Below are positions 56,042 to 63,711 of a stretch of DNA of 64,000 bases, piece by piece. A program made the position numbers and the translations under genes. Location of the stretch: assembly GCF_000960475.2 (NCBI RefSeq), contig NZ_JZDQ02000030.1:1-64000 (forward strand). Direction: 5' to 3'. Every line of letters begins with the position of its first letter. Positions within the stretch are counted from its first letter, which is position 1. The notes beneath the pieces were generated by a model. The model did no database searches. It saw nothing but the letters and a program-made list of their open reading frames with translations, and was not told where the DNA came from. The stretch comes from Nocardioides luteus (GTDB lineage: Bacteria; Actinomycetota; Actinomycetes; Propionibacteriales; Nocardioidaceae).

Positions 56042-56155
56042 GTGTGCCCCCTCCTCGCCGTCGGCGCGAGCATAACCGCATCGGCGGTGTGAGCCTGCGG
56101 AGCAGGACGGCCCGGCCGGCAGCAGATGCCGGTCGGGCCGTACGTCCGCCATGGG

Positions 56156-57463
56156 TCACAAGGTGGCGAGCATGGTGGTGACGGTGTCGATGAGCTGGTA
56201 GCACATGGCGATGATGGTGACGAGCCCGACCGCGGCGAGCACGTTCTGCCACCAGTGGTTGCGCAGGGCGCCCATCAGGCGCCGGTTGTTCGCGAGGATC
56301 ACCAGCAGGACGCCGAGCAGCGGGGCGATGAGGACGGTCATCGCCTGCGCGACGATGATCAGCTGCACCGGCGACGTGCCCGACGCGAGGATGGTGACGC
56401 TCGCGCCGAAGGTGAGCACGCCGACGATCCCGATCCGGACTCTGCTGGAGGCGATCTGGTTTCCGAGGCCCAGGCCGTCGGCGAGAAGCGTGCCGCCCGC
56501 GGTGGCGTTCGCGATCATGGCGGAGAGGGCGGCGCCGAAGAAGCCGAGGGCGAAGATGGTCCGGCCGATCTCCCCGGCGACGGGCTCGAGGACCGCGGAG
56601 AACTGCTCGATCGTGGCTCCTGCCGGTCCGCCCTGGCCGGCGAGCGTCGCCGCGGCCGCGGCGATCACGAGTGCGGTCATCAGGCCGGGAGCGAGGATCC
56701 CGGGGATCGTGTCGGCGAACGTCGTGTCCCGGTAGTCCGCGGGCCGAAGGCCACGTTCACGGCTGGCGTACCCGGCGTAGAAGGCGGCGTTGAGGGAGAA
56801 GTTCGTGCCGACCAGGGCGACGATGAGGAGTCCGACACCGTGTGGCACGGTGGGAACGACGGCACCTTCGGCGACTCCCATCCAGTCCGGTTTCGTGACG
56901 ATGGCCGTGACGATGAAGGCGGCCGCCATCAGCGCGACGATGGCGAGCACCAGCTTCTCGATCACCTTGTAGGCGCTGCGGGTGAAGAGGATCGCGACGA
57001 CGAGGACGCTGCACGCGATGGTCCAGATCACCGGGTTGCCGCCGAGCACGAGCGAGAGGCCGAGGCCGGTGCCCACGGCGTTGCCGACGGAGAAGCACAG
57101 GGTGATGCCGAAGACCCCGAGTCCGGCTGCGACGCCGGTGGGCTTTCCGAGCGTCTCCTTGATGGTCGTCACGACGGAACCGCGTGAGGAGATGCCGATG
57201 CGGACGCTCATGTCCGCGAAGACGAGCATGAGCACCGTGGAGAGCACGATGACCCAGATCAGGTCGTAGGTGTAGAGACTCCCGGCCTGGACGGCGGAGA
57301 CGAGATTGCCCGGGCCGAACTGCCACGCGCCGACGATGAAGGCGGGGCCCATCAGCTTGAGCATCTGGAGGACGCCCCGCTTGCGGGGCGGGGAGGCCGG
57401 GTGGCGCGAGGCATCGACGGCCTCGGATGAAACGGCGGCTGGTACGGCAGTGGGGTGGGACAT
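56156..57463 (-). CDS. Nramp-superfamily transporter with altered metal site
   Basis: 435 residues, about eleven spans. Overall it is Nramp-like (LMGPAFIVGAWQFGPGNLVS; KVIEKLVLAIVALMAAAFIV). However, the helix-1 DPGN motif reads GPGN (residues 50-53), and the helix-6 MPHN region reads FSLN (in VGTNFSLNAAFYAG). The Asp and Met that bind transition metals are therefore missing, so manganese or iron transport is unlikely. Between a DapA-like lyase and a LacI regulator, it more likely imports an organic metabolite, or Mg2+ as some Nramp-related proteins do. GAGAGGA is the ribosome site. Confidence 0.8.
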   Translation of the reverse strand: MSHPTAVPAAVSSEAVDASRHPASPPRKRGVLQMLKLMGPAFIVGAWQFGPGNLVSAVQAGSLYTYDLIWVIVLSTVLMLVFADMSVRIGISSRGSVVTTIKETLGKPTGVAAGLGVFGITLCFSVGNAVGTGLGLSLVLGGNPVIWTIACSVLVVAILFTRSAYKVIEKLVLAIVALMAAAFIVTAIVTKPDWMGVAEGAVVPTVPHGVGLLIVALVGTNFSLNAAFYAGYASRERGLRPADYRDTTFADTIPGILAPGLMTALVIAAAAATLAGQGGPAGATIEQFSAVLEPVAGEIGRTIFALGFFGAALSAMIANATAGGTLLADGLGLGNQIASSRVRIGIVGVLTFGASVTILASGTSPVQLIIVAQAMTVLIAPLLGVLLVILANNRRLMGALRNHWWQNVLAAVGLVTIIAMCYQLIDTVTTMLATL

Positions 57464-57737
57464 GGGAGGGTCCTCTCGTCTCGGCACGTCCCCGACGCCA
57501 TCGGGTCCGTGCGGAAGAACGCTCACGACGCACTGGCGTCGGGCGGGGGACGGCAGCCGACCGTGACAGTCGCCATGATGCCGTCGATGGTGCTCCGCGA
57601 GAAGCCTCTGCCGGAGATGACCGGATGCGGAGCGCGGGGCGGCGAGGTGGATCGCCGTCGATGTGGTGGGGGGTGCCGGCCCGCGCGGATCGCGTCGGGC
57701 CGGCCGGTGGTGCGGGAGCCCGTGCTCGAGCTCGGTC

Positions 57738-58652
57738 TCAGATGATCCCGGCCTGCTTGAGCGCGAGCGAGATCTCGCCCTGGGCCTCGGGCGCCAGCGG
57801 CAGCAGCGGCGGACGTACGGCGGCGTGCTCGAGCTTGCCGCGCTCGACGAGGGCGAGCTTGAGCGCGACGGTTCCTTCCATGTGGGATCCGCGGTGGTAG
57901 ACGTTCTTGGTCACCGGCAGCAGGGCGTCGTGGATGCGGCGGGCCTCGGGATAGTCCTTGGCCTTGCCGGCTGCGATGAACTCGATCAGCAGCTCGGGGG
58001 CGATGCCGCCGTAGCCGACGAGCAGACCGTCGACGTCGAAGATGGTGTGCAACAGGTACTCGTCGTGGCAGCTCAGGATCTGCAGGTCGGGGAGCTCCTG
58101 GCGGAGGACCGGGATCTCGGTGTCCCAGCGGCGCATGTTGCGTACCCCGTTCTTCGTGGCGAAGACGCCGGGCTGGGCCCCGATCTCGAGCTGCGTCGCC
58201 AGGTCGTAGCTCGCCTTGGTCGCGTCGGGGTACTGGAACAGGATCAGCGGGAGCCCGGACTCCTCGTGCACGATGCGGTAGCGCTCCTGAGGGGCGCCCT
58301 TCTGGAACCCGAAGCGGAGCCAGCCGTGCGAGGGATAGAGGAGGCCCGCACGAGCGCCGGCCTCCATGGCGCGCTTGGCCTCGAGCCCGGCGACCTTGTC
58401 GCCCTCGCCGGTGATGCCGGCGATCACCGGGACGTCTCCGGCGTTCTCCACGGCGACCTCGATGACCCGCACCTGCTCCTCGGGGGTGAGGTAGGTGCCT
58501 TCTCCGGCGTGGCCCAGGTAGACGAGGCCGGTGATGCCGGGGATCGAGGCGTACCAACGGGTGAGCGCGGCGAGGGCGTCGTAGTCGACCTCGAGATCGC
58601 GGGTGAAGGGTGTGACGGGGGCGGGGGTGAGACCGCGAAGGTCGAGGTTCAT
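57738..58652 (-). CDS. DapA/NAL-family aldolase-lyase
   Basis: 304 residues, TIM barrel. Schiff-base Lys167 (FATKNGVRN) and Tyr141 (LFQYPDATKA) are kept. The carboxylate-binding motif, usually GTTGE, is GHAGEG (47-52), so the substrate probably differs from pyruvate plus aspartate semialdehyde. Such enzymes cleave or form sugar-acid and hydroxy-acid carbon bonds. First gene of a minus-strand cluster with the Nramp-like transporter and LacI regulator. The 274-nt gap to the transporter gene contains nothing I can identify. Confidence 0.85.
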   Translation of the reverse strand: MNLDLRGLTPAPVTPFTRDLEVDYDALAALTRWYASIPGITGLVYLGHAGEGTYLTPEEQVRVIEVAVENAGDVPVIAGITGEGDKVAGLEAKRAMEAGARAGLLYPSHGWLRFGFQKGAPQERYRIVHEESGLPLILFQYPDATKASYDLATQLEIGAQPGVFATKNGVRNMRRWDTEIPVLRQELPDLQILSCHDEYLLHTIFDVDGLLVGYGGIAPELLIEFIAAGKAKDYPEARRIHDALLPVTKNVYHRGSHMEGTVALKLALVERGKLEHAAVRPPLLPLAPEAQGEISLALKQAGII

Positions 58653-58677
58653 GAGCGGGACTCCTCGTGTCTGGATG

Positions 58678-58711
58678 TGGATGGGAACGTTAGCGGGAAC
58701 GTTCCCATCCA
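58678..58711. promoter_or_regulatory. LacI-type operator upstream of the DapA-like gene
   Basis: TGGATGGGAACGTT and AACGTTCCCATCCA form a perfect 14-bp inverted repeat with a 6-nt centre. Inside it GGGAACGTTCCC (58695-58706) is itself a palindrome and GGGAACGTT is directly repeated, so two overlapping operators may exist. It lies 25 nt before the start codon, just downstream of a minus-strand TTGACT (58735-58740), a good -35. Confidence 0.75.
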
Positions 58712-58820
58712 GGATGTGTGACGGACCTCATATGAGTCAAGGGGGCGAGGAGAACTTTGCTTTGGTGAGGACGCCGTCGCGGCAGCGGTCGGTCTCCGAG
58801 GGAGCTCTAGGATCAGCGCC

Positions 58821-60026
58821 ATGACTTCGCCTCGTGACCGTCGCGTCTCCGCCCGAATCGGCGCCATCGCCGAGTCCGCCACCCTCAAGGTCGACGCCAA
58901 GGCCAAGGCGCTCAAGGCGGAGGGGCGGCCGGTCATCGGCTTCGGTGCCGGCGAACCCGACTTCCCGACCCCGGACTACGTCGTCGAGGCGGCCGTCGAG
59001 GCCGCGCGCGACCCGAAGAACCACCGCTACACGCCTGCGGGCGGGCTGCCGGAGCTCAAGCAGGCGATCGTCGACAAGACCCTGCGCGACTCGGGGCTGG
59101 AGATCACGCCGGCGCAGGTGCTGGTGACCAACGGCGGCAAGCAGGCCATCTACGCGGCCTTCGCCACGATGCTCGACCCGGGCGACGAGGTGATCGTGCC
59201 GGCGCCCTACTGGACCACCTATCCCGAGTCGATCCAGCTCGCCGGCGGTGTCGCCGTCGAGGTGGTGGCCGACGAGACCCAGGACTACAAGGTCACGGTC
59301 GAGCAGCTCGAGGCGGCCCGCACCGAGCGCACCAAGGTGCTCCTCTTCGTCTCCCCGTCGAACCCGACCGGTGCGGTCTACACCGCCGACGAGATCCGGG
59401 CCATCGGCGAGTGGGTCGAGGAGCACCAGCTGTGGGTGCTGACCGACGAGATCTACGAGCACCTGCTCTACGACGGCGTCTCGACCGGCTCCCTGCCCGT
59501 CCTCTGTCCTGCGCTCCAGGACCACTGCGTCATCGTGAACGGGGTCGCCAAGACGTACGCGATGACCGGCTGGCGGGTCGGCTGGCTGGTCGGTCCCACC
59601 GATCTGGTCAAGGCCGCCACCAACCTGCAGAGCCATGCGACCTCCAACGTCTCCAACGTCGCCCAGCGCGCGGCGATCGCGGCGCTGACCGGCGACCTGA
59701 CCGCCGTCGAGGAGATGAAGGCCGCCTTCGACCGGCGCCGGCAGACGATCGTCGCGATGCTCAACGAGATCGAGGGTGTCTACTGCCCGACCCCCGAAGG
59801 CGCGTTCTATGCCTACCCGTCGGTCAAGGGTCTGCTCGGCAAGGAGTACGACGGCACGGTCATCGACACCTCGGCCGACCTGGCGGGCTACATCCTCGAC
59901 AATGCCGAGGTCGCGGTCGTCCCGGGCGAAGCCTTCGGGACCCCGGGCTACCTGCGGCTCTCCTACGCTCTGGGTGACGACGACCTCGTCGAGGGTGTCG
60001 CTCGGCTGCAGAAGCTGTTCTCCTAG
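58821..60026 (+). CDS. Class I PLP-dependent aminotransferase (aspartate aminotransferase type)
   Basis: 401 residues. AspC type Ib features are VIGFGAGEPDFPTPDYV, YTPAGGLPELKQAI, FVSPSNPTGAVYTADEI, TDEIYEHLLYDG, and the PLP lysine in VNGVAKTYAMTGWRVGW (about 244). C-terminal AFGTPGYLRLSYA has the substrate arginine. It probably interconverts aspartate/oxaloacetate and glutamate/2-oxoglutarate. TAGGAT ends seven bases before the ATG with no ribosome site, so leaderless. Confidence 0.93.
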   Translation: MTSPRDRRVSARIGAIAESATLKVDAKAKALKAEGRPVIGFGAGEPDFPTPDYVVEAAVEAARDPKNHRYTPAGGLPELKQAIVDKTLRDSGLEITPAQVLVTNGGKQAIYAAFATMLDPGDEVIVPAPYWTTYPESIQLAGGVAVEVVADETQDYKVTVEQLEAARTERTKVLLFVSPSNPTGAVYTADEIRAIGEWVEEHQLWVLTDEIYEHLLYDGVSTGSLPVLCPALQDHCVIVNGVAKTYAMTGWRVGWLVGPTDLVKAATNLQSHATSNVSNVAQRAAIAALTGDLTAVEEMKAAFDRRRQTIVAMLNEIEGVYCPTPEGAFYAYPSVKGLLGKEYDGTVIDTSADLAGYILDNAEVAVVPGEAFGTPGYLRLSYALGDDDLVEGVARLQKLFS

Positions 60027-60043
60027 ACAGCCGCTCGCCTCCC

Positions 60044-60625
60044 ATGAACCACATCGACTGGTCGGCGGGCCGCTGGACGCATGAGCCCGCAGCCACCCGC
60101 GTCTCGCCCGAGGGTGTCCTGTACACGACGGCGGTCGAGGGCAGCGACGCCTGGCTGCACACCTCCTACAGCTTCGTGCACGACACCGAGCACGCGCTCC
60201 TTGCTCCGTTCGCGCCGGGCTCGGCGATGGAGGTCGAGTTCGGCACCCCGTTCTCCCAGCAGTTCGACCAGGCCGGGATCTTCGTCCGTGCCTCGGACGA
60301 GCGCTGGGTCAAGGCCGGGATCGAGTTCGCCGACGGCGTACCCCAGATCGGGGCCGTCGTGACGGACGGCCGATCGGACTGGTCGGCCTCGTCCGCTCCC
60401 GCGTGGGGCGGCGCTCGGGTGACCTTCCGGGTCAGCTGGGCGGGTGACGCGCTCACGATCAGGGCACGCAGGGAGGACGCGAGCTGGCAGCTCGTACGCC
60501 TGCTCCCCTTCGACGTCGGTGACGAGGTGAGCGCGGGGCCGTTCCTGTGCGCTCCGACGCGCGCGGGACTCGAGGTTCCGTTCTACGACTGGCGGGCGGG
60601 GGCGCCGGACGACTCGCTGCACTGA
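60044..60625 (+). CDS. DUF1349-family protein
   Basis: 193 residues, beta-sandwich pattern with HIDWSAGRWTHEP, FAPGSAMEVEFGTPFSQQFD, QAGIFVRASDERWVKAGIEF and GPFLCAPTRAGLEVPFYDW, as in DUF1349/YesU-like proteins, some of which bind carbohydrates. Starts 17 nt after the aminotransferase and is probably co-transcribed. No catalytic function is known. Confidence 0.82.
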   Translation: MNHIDWSAGRWTHEPAATRVSPEGVLYTTAVEGSDAWLHTSYSFVHDTEHALLAPFAPGSAMEVEFGTPFSQQFDQAGIFVRASDERWVKAGIEFADGVPQIGAVVTDGRSDWSASSAPAWGGARVTFRVSWAGDALTIRARREDASWQLVRLLPFDVGDEVSAGPFLCAPTRAGLEVPFYDWRAGAPDDSLH

Positions 60626-60677
60626 GGGCCTGCCGACGGCGTGGCGCGACCCGTCCGGGCCGGCGCAGGGTGGTTCT

Positions 60678-60753
60678 TGGTGCCCCAGGCAAGAGTCGAA
60701 CTTGCGACCTTTCGCTTAGGAGGCGGCTGCTCTATCCACTGAGCTACTGGGGC
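60678..60753 (-). tRNA. tRNA-Arg(CCU), CCA encoded
   Basis: On the minus strand a full cloverleaf reads from 60753: acceptor GCCCCAG pairing with CTGGGGC, D arm GCTC/GAGC, anticodon loop CTCCTAA (anticodon CCT, Arg AGG codons), variable AGGTC, T arm GCAAG-TTCGACT-CTTGC, discriminator A, then CCA. The anticodon stem GCCGC/GCGAA pairs at only the three inner positions; the outer two are G-A and C-A. This is unusual, although all other elements are intact. Confidence 0.9.
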
Positions 60754-60839
60754 GTTCGCGGATATCTTGCCATGGTGACGGGTGATACTACGGTTTGGGG
60801 TTCGATGCGGTCAGGGGCCAAACTTGGGGCCCTCGCGTA

Positions 60840-60863
60840 GGTTGAGTCACCGTCGACTCAACC
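60840..60863. promoter_or_regulatory. Perfect dyad upstream of the LCP gene
   Basis: GGTTGAGTC and GACTCAACC are perfect complements around ACCGTC, giving a 24-bp operator-like site about 40 nt before the LCP start. TAGGTT (60838-60843) overlaps its left arm and could be the -10, in which case a bound protein would block transcription. The regulator is unknown. Confidence 0.5.
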
Positions 60864-60902
60864 CGAATCCCCCCGAAGACAAGCGACGAGTGACGGTGAC
60901 AT

Positions 60903-63029
60903 ATGCCTGACCCCTCCCTGCCTCCCCGACGTGGGGGTGCGGATTCTGGCTCGGGTGTGTCTGGATTCGAGTGGATGTACGGGGCCGACGAGCCCGCGAA
61001 CAACGAGTCCGGGGGGACTCGATCCGGGCGTGGGGCCAGGGCAGCTGACGTACCGACCGACCAGCCGTCGGTGGAGCCGGGCGGTGGCCGGCGGGCCGCG
61101 CGACCGCAGTCCGAGTTCGTGTCACCACCGCCCCCGGGACCCGGGCCGGGATCGTCGGGCGGTGGCCGTCGGGCCGCGCGTCCGGTCCGTCAGGAGACGA
61201 CTCGCCCGGAGCCTCCCGTCGTCGATCCGCTGCGCGCCGCGCCGGTGCGGCGTGAGCCGACCCGCGCCGAGCGCTATCAGGCGATGGGCCGGGGGAGCAC
61301 CGGTTCGTCGCCGACACCTGCCCCGCAGGAATGGAACGATCCGGATGTGACGGCGGTGGCCCCGCTGGTGCGCGAGACACCGCGCCCCGCGCGTCACGTA
61401 CCTCCGCCCCCGGCTGCCGCCCCGTCCGTCGAGGAGACAGCGGTCGCACCGGCGCCGGAGTGGTATCGCCAGGACCCTCAGCCGGCTCCTCCGGCGGCCA
61501 AGATCCCCGACCAGCAGCTCGCGCCCTCAGCAGCCCGGGAGTTCGACTGGAACGACCCCGCCGCGGTCACCGCACCGCCTCGCCCGGCCGAGAGGCCTCG
61601 GGCGCGCACCACCTCGCGCGACGAGCTGCACGAGGCTCGTCACGAGGCATATCCGCCCGCGGGGCGGCACGGCGCTGCGTACGCCTCGGGTTATGACGAC
61701 GAGCCCTACGACGACTATCCGCCTGAGGGTGGCTATGACGAGCCGTACGCCCCCTATCCGGGCGAGGAGCGCGACAGGCCGCGGATCAGCGTGTGGCAGG
61801 TTCTGAGCTCGACGCTGCTCGTGCTGGCGCTGCTCGTCGGGCTGTTCACCGTCTACACCTACCGATCGCTGACCGGCAACATCGACACGGTCAGCCTCGG
61901 GGAGAAGGCGGCGGATATCGGTCCGAAGGAGCCGATCAACATCTTGGTGATGGGCTCGGACAGCCGCGACTGCAAGGGCTGTGGCGTCGACGGCGCCAGC
62001 GGTGGCGGGTCGGACACCAACATCCTCCTGCACCTCTCCGCCAACCGGAAGTTCGCCTACGGCGTCTCCATTCCCCGCGACACGATGGTGGACCGGCCCT
62101 CGTGCAAGACCAAGGACGGAAAGACCGCGCCGGCCGATTACGTGCGGTGGAACGCTGCCTATTCGGCTGGTGGCCCGACCTGCACGGTCACCCAGCTCGA
62201 GTCTGTCGCCAGCGACCTGTGCGGTGAGAAGTGCGACATCACCGTCAACCATCTCGTGGTGGTCGACTTCGCCAGCTTCAAGGGCATGGTCGACGCCATC
62301 GACGGCGTGGACGTCTGTCTTCCGCAAGAGGTCGACGACAAGTACACCGGCGCTCATTTCGACGCCGGCAAGCAGACACTCACAGGCAAACAGGCGCTCA
62401 ACTACGTGCGTCTGCGGCACGGCCTCGGTGATGGCGGGGACCTCGACCGGTCCAAGAGGCAGCAGGCGTTCATCGGGTCGATGGCGGCCAAGCTGCTCTC
62501 CGGCGACACGCTGTCCAGTCCGACGAAGGTGCTCGGCTTCCTGAACGCCGCGACCAAGGGCCTGACGATGGACGAGGGCCTCAAGGACAACCTCGACACC
62601 ATGGCGAAGATCGGCTCCGGGTTCCAGAGCATCGGGATGGAGAACATCAAGTTCCTCACCATCCCGACGTTGCCCGACCCTGAGAATCCCGAGGCCACGG
62701 TTGTGCTCGACGAGGAGAAGGCCAGGAACGTCTTCAAGGCCATCGCCAACGACAAGCCGCTGACCAAGAAGATCGCTGCCGGTGCGCTGGACGCCGGGCA
62801 GGCTGCCGGTAAGAAGAGCAAGGGCTCGGGCGACGCAGCCTCCGACAGCGGCCCGACCGACGGCGCAACCGATGGTGAGACCGCTGGGTCGACGTCCACT
62901 GACGAGGCCGATTCCGGTGAATCGGCGGACACCGGCTCGGACGGTGCCAGCAGCGGCGCTTCCGAGGAGGAGCTCGCCCAGATCGCCGAAGAGGCAAAGG
63001 CGGCACGCGAGCGAGCGGGGCTGTGCTGA
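60903..63029 (+). CDS. LytR-CpsA-Psr (LCP) family cell-wall ligase
   Basis: 708 residues. A cytoplasmic N-terminal region of about 295 residues is rich in Pro, Arg and Gly, ending in DDEPYDDYPPEGGYDEPYAP. One membrane helix (about 297-322) follows, then the LCP domain with ILVMGSDSRD, HLSANRKFAYGVSIPRDTMV, LVVVDFASFKGMVDAIDGVD, LTGKQALNYVRLRHGL and GDLDRSKRQQAFI, holding the conserved Arg/Asp phosphate-binding residues. It probably attaches glycopolymers to peptidoglycan. A Ser/Asp/Gly/Glu-rich tail ends in a single C-terminal Cys. Confidence 0.92.
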   Translation: MPDPSLPPRRGGADSGSGVSGFEWMYGADEPANNESGGTRSGRGARAADVPTDQPSVEPGGGRRAARPQSEFVSPPPPGPGPGSSGGGRRAARPVRQETTRPEPPVVDPLRAAPVRREPTRAERYQAMGRGSTGSSPTPAPQEWNDPDVTAVAPLVRETPRPARHVPPPPAAAPSVEETAVAPAPEWYRQDPQPAPPAAKIPDQQLAPSAAREFDWNDPAAVTAPPRPAERPRARTTSRDELHEARHEAYPPAGRHGAAYASGYDDEPYDDYPPEGGYDEPYAPYPGEERDRPRISVWQVLSSTLLVLALLVGLFTVYTYRSLTGNIDTVSLGEKAADIGPKEPINILVMGSDSRDCKGCGVDGASGGGSDTNILLHLSANRKFAYGVSIPRDTMVDRPSCKTKDGKTAPADYVRWNAAYSAGGPTCTVTQLESVASDLCGEKCDITVNHLVVVDFASFKGMVDAIDGVDVCLPQEVDDKYTGAHFDAGKQTLTGKQALNYVRLRHGLGDGGDLDRSKRQQAFIGSMAAKLLSGDTLSSPTKVLGFLNAATKGLTMDEGLKDNLDTMAKIGSGFQSIGMENIKFLTIPTLPDPENPEATVVLDEEKARNVFKAIANDKPLTKKIAAGALDAGQAAGKKSKGSGDAASDSGPTDGATDGETAGSTSTDEADSGESADTGSDGASSGASEEELAQIAEEAKAARERAGLC

Positions 63030-63241
63030 TGGCCGAGGACACCTCGCCTGAGGTTCCAGAGCCGGAGGAGTCCAAGGAGCCGGAGTGGAAGCGCAAGCAG
63101 CGGCTGGCGCGGATCTTCGGTGACGAGCTCCCCAAGACGACCCGGGACGAGCGGGAGCCGTCGGGGGAGTCGGGGGAGTCGGGGGAATCGGCGTCGGATC
63201 GATGGCTGAAATCGCAGGTGCCGCCTCACCACGGTGGGTGA
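63029..63241 (+). CDS. Small acidic protein coupled to the LCP gene
   Basis: 70 residues, highly charged (EDTSPEVPEPEESKEPEWKR, KQRLARIFGDELPKTTRDE), with a short GES repeat from three copies of GGGGGAGTC-like DNA. RIFGDELPKTTRDER followed by a terminal DRWLKSQVPPHHGG looks conserved in style, but I do not recognise a family. The start overlaps the LCP stop (TGATG), so it is probably translated. The coding end overlaps the downstream terminator hairpin. Confidence 0.7.
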   Translation: MAEDTSPEVPEPEESKEPEWKRKQRLARIFGDELPKTTRDEREPSGESGESGESASDRWLKSQVPPHHGG

Positions 63242-63250
63242 GACGGCACC
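63217..63250. terminator. Hairpin overlapping the end of the small acidic gene
   Basis: GGTGCCGCCTCACC and GGTGAGACGGCACC pair at 13 of 14 positions around a 6-nt loop. The stop codon of the small gene lies in the 3' arm. It sits between that gene and the convergent mscL. Confidence 0.65.
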
Positions 63251-63294
63251 TTCCGAAGCGGAGCCCGAGGCAATCCGTTCTGGTGCGACGTACG

Positions 63295-63645
63295 TCAGCG
63301 GGCGCTGAGGCTGTCGCGGATCTGCTTGAGGATGTCGATCTCGGTCTCGCCCGGGTCGGGGTCCGGGAAGAAGCGCTCCTTGGCGTGGGTGTAGGGCTTC
63401 ACGATGAGGAAGTAGACGACCGTGGCCAAGATGAGGAACGCGATCACAGCAGTCAGCCATGCGCCGAGGCTGATGCCGCCCGGCTCGTAGTTCGAGAAGT
63501 CGGGCGTGCCGCCGATCTTGCCGAGCAGGTCCATGATGATGTCAACCGTCGCGGTCACGACCGTGGCGAACGCGCCGCCCATGATGAAGGCGACCGCGAG
63601 TTTGATCAGGTCGCCCTGGAGCAGGAACTTCTTGAAACCGTCCAT
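63295..63645 (-). CDS. mscL: Large-conductance mechanosensitive channel
   Basis: 116 residues with two membrane helices: the pore-lining first (LIKLAVAFIMGGAFATVVTA) and the second (LTAVIAFLILATVVYFLIVK), a short loop, and a C-terminal helix (EIDILKQIRDSLS). It starts MDGFKKFLLQGDLI like other actinobacterial MscL proteins. It releases solutes on hypo-osmotic shock. Ribosome site AGGAGA lies upstream. An SAF-domain gene follows upstream on the same strand, a common actinobacterial pairing. Confidence 0.95.
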   Translation of the reverse strand: MDGFKKFLLQGDLIKLAVAFIMGGAFATVVTATVDIIMDLLGKIGGTPDFSNYEPGGISLGAWLTAVIAFLILATVVYFLIVKPYTHAKERFFPDPDPGETEIDILKQIRDSLSAR

Positions 63646-63711
63646 GTCTTGCGTTTCTCCTGTTGCTGATTGTGTGAGGTGAAGGAGACCCAGGATGCGG
63701 CGCGATGATGG

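Noticed and set aside
57523..58557. A 344-codon minus-strand frame overlapping the DapA-like gene
   Set aside because: Arg/Pro-rich, no domain, and it overlaps a clearly conserved gene in another frame.
63150..63190. Tandem repeat (GGGGGAGTC) as a mobile or regulatory repeat
   Set aside because: Three short copies inside a coding low-complexity Gly-Glu-Ser stretch; ordinary slippage is enough.
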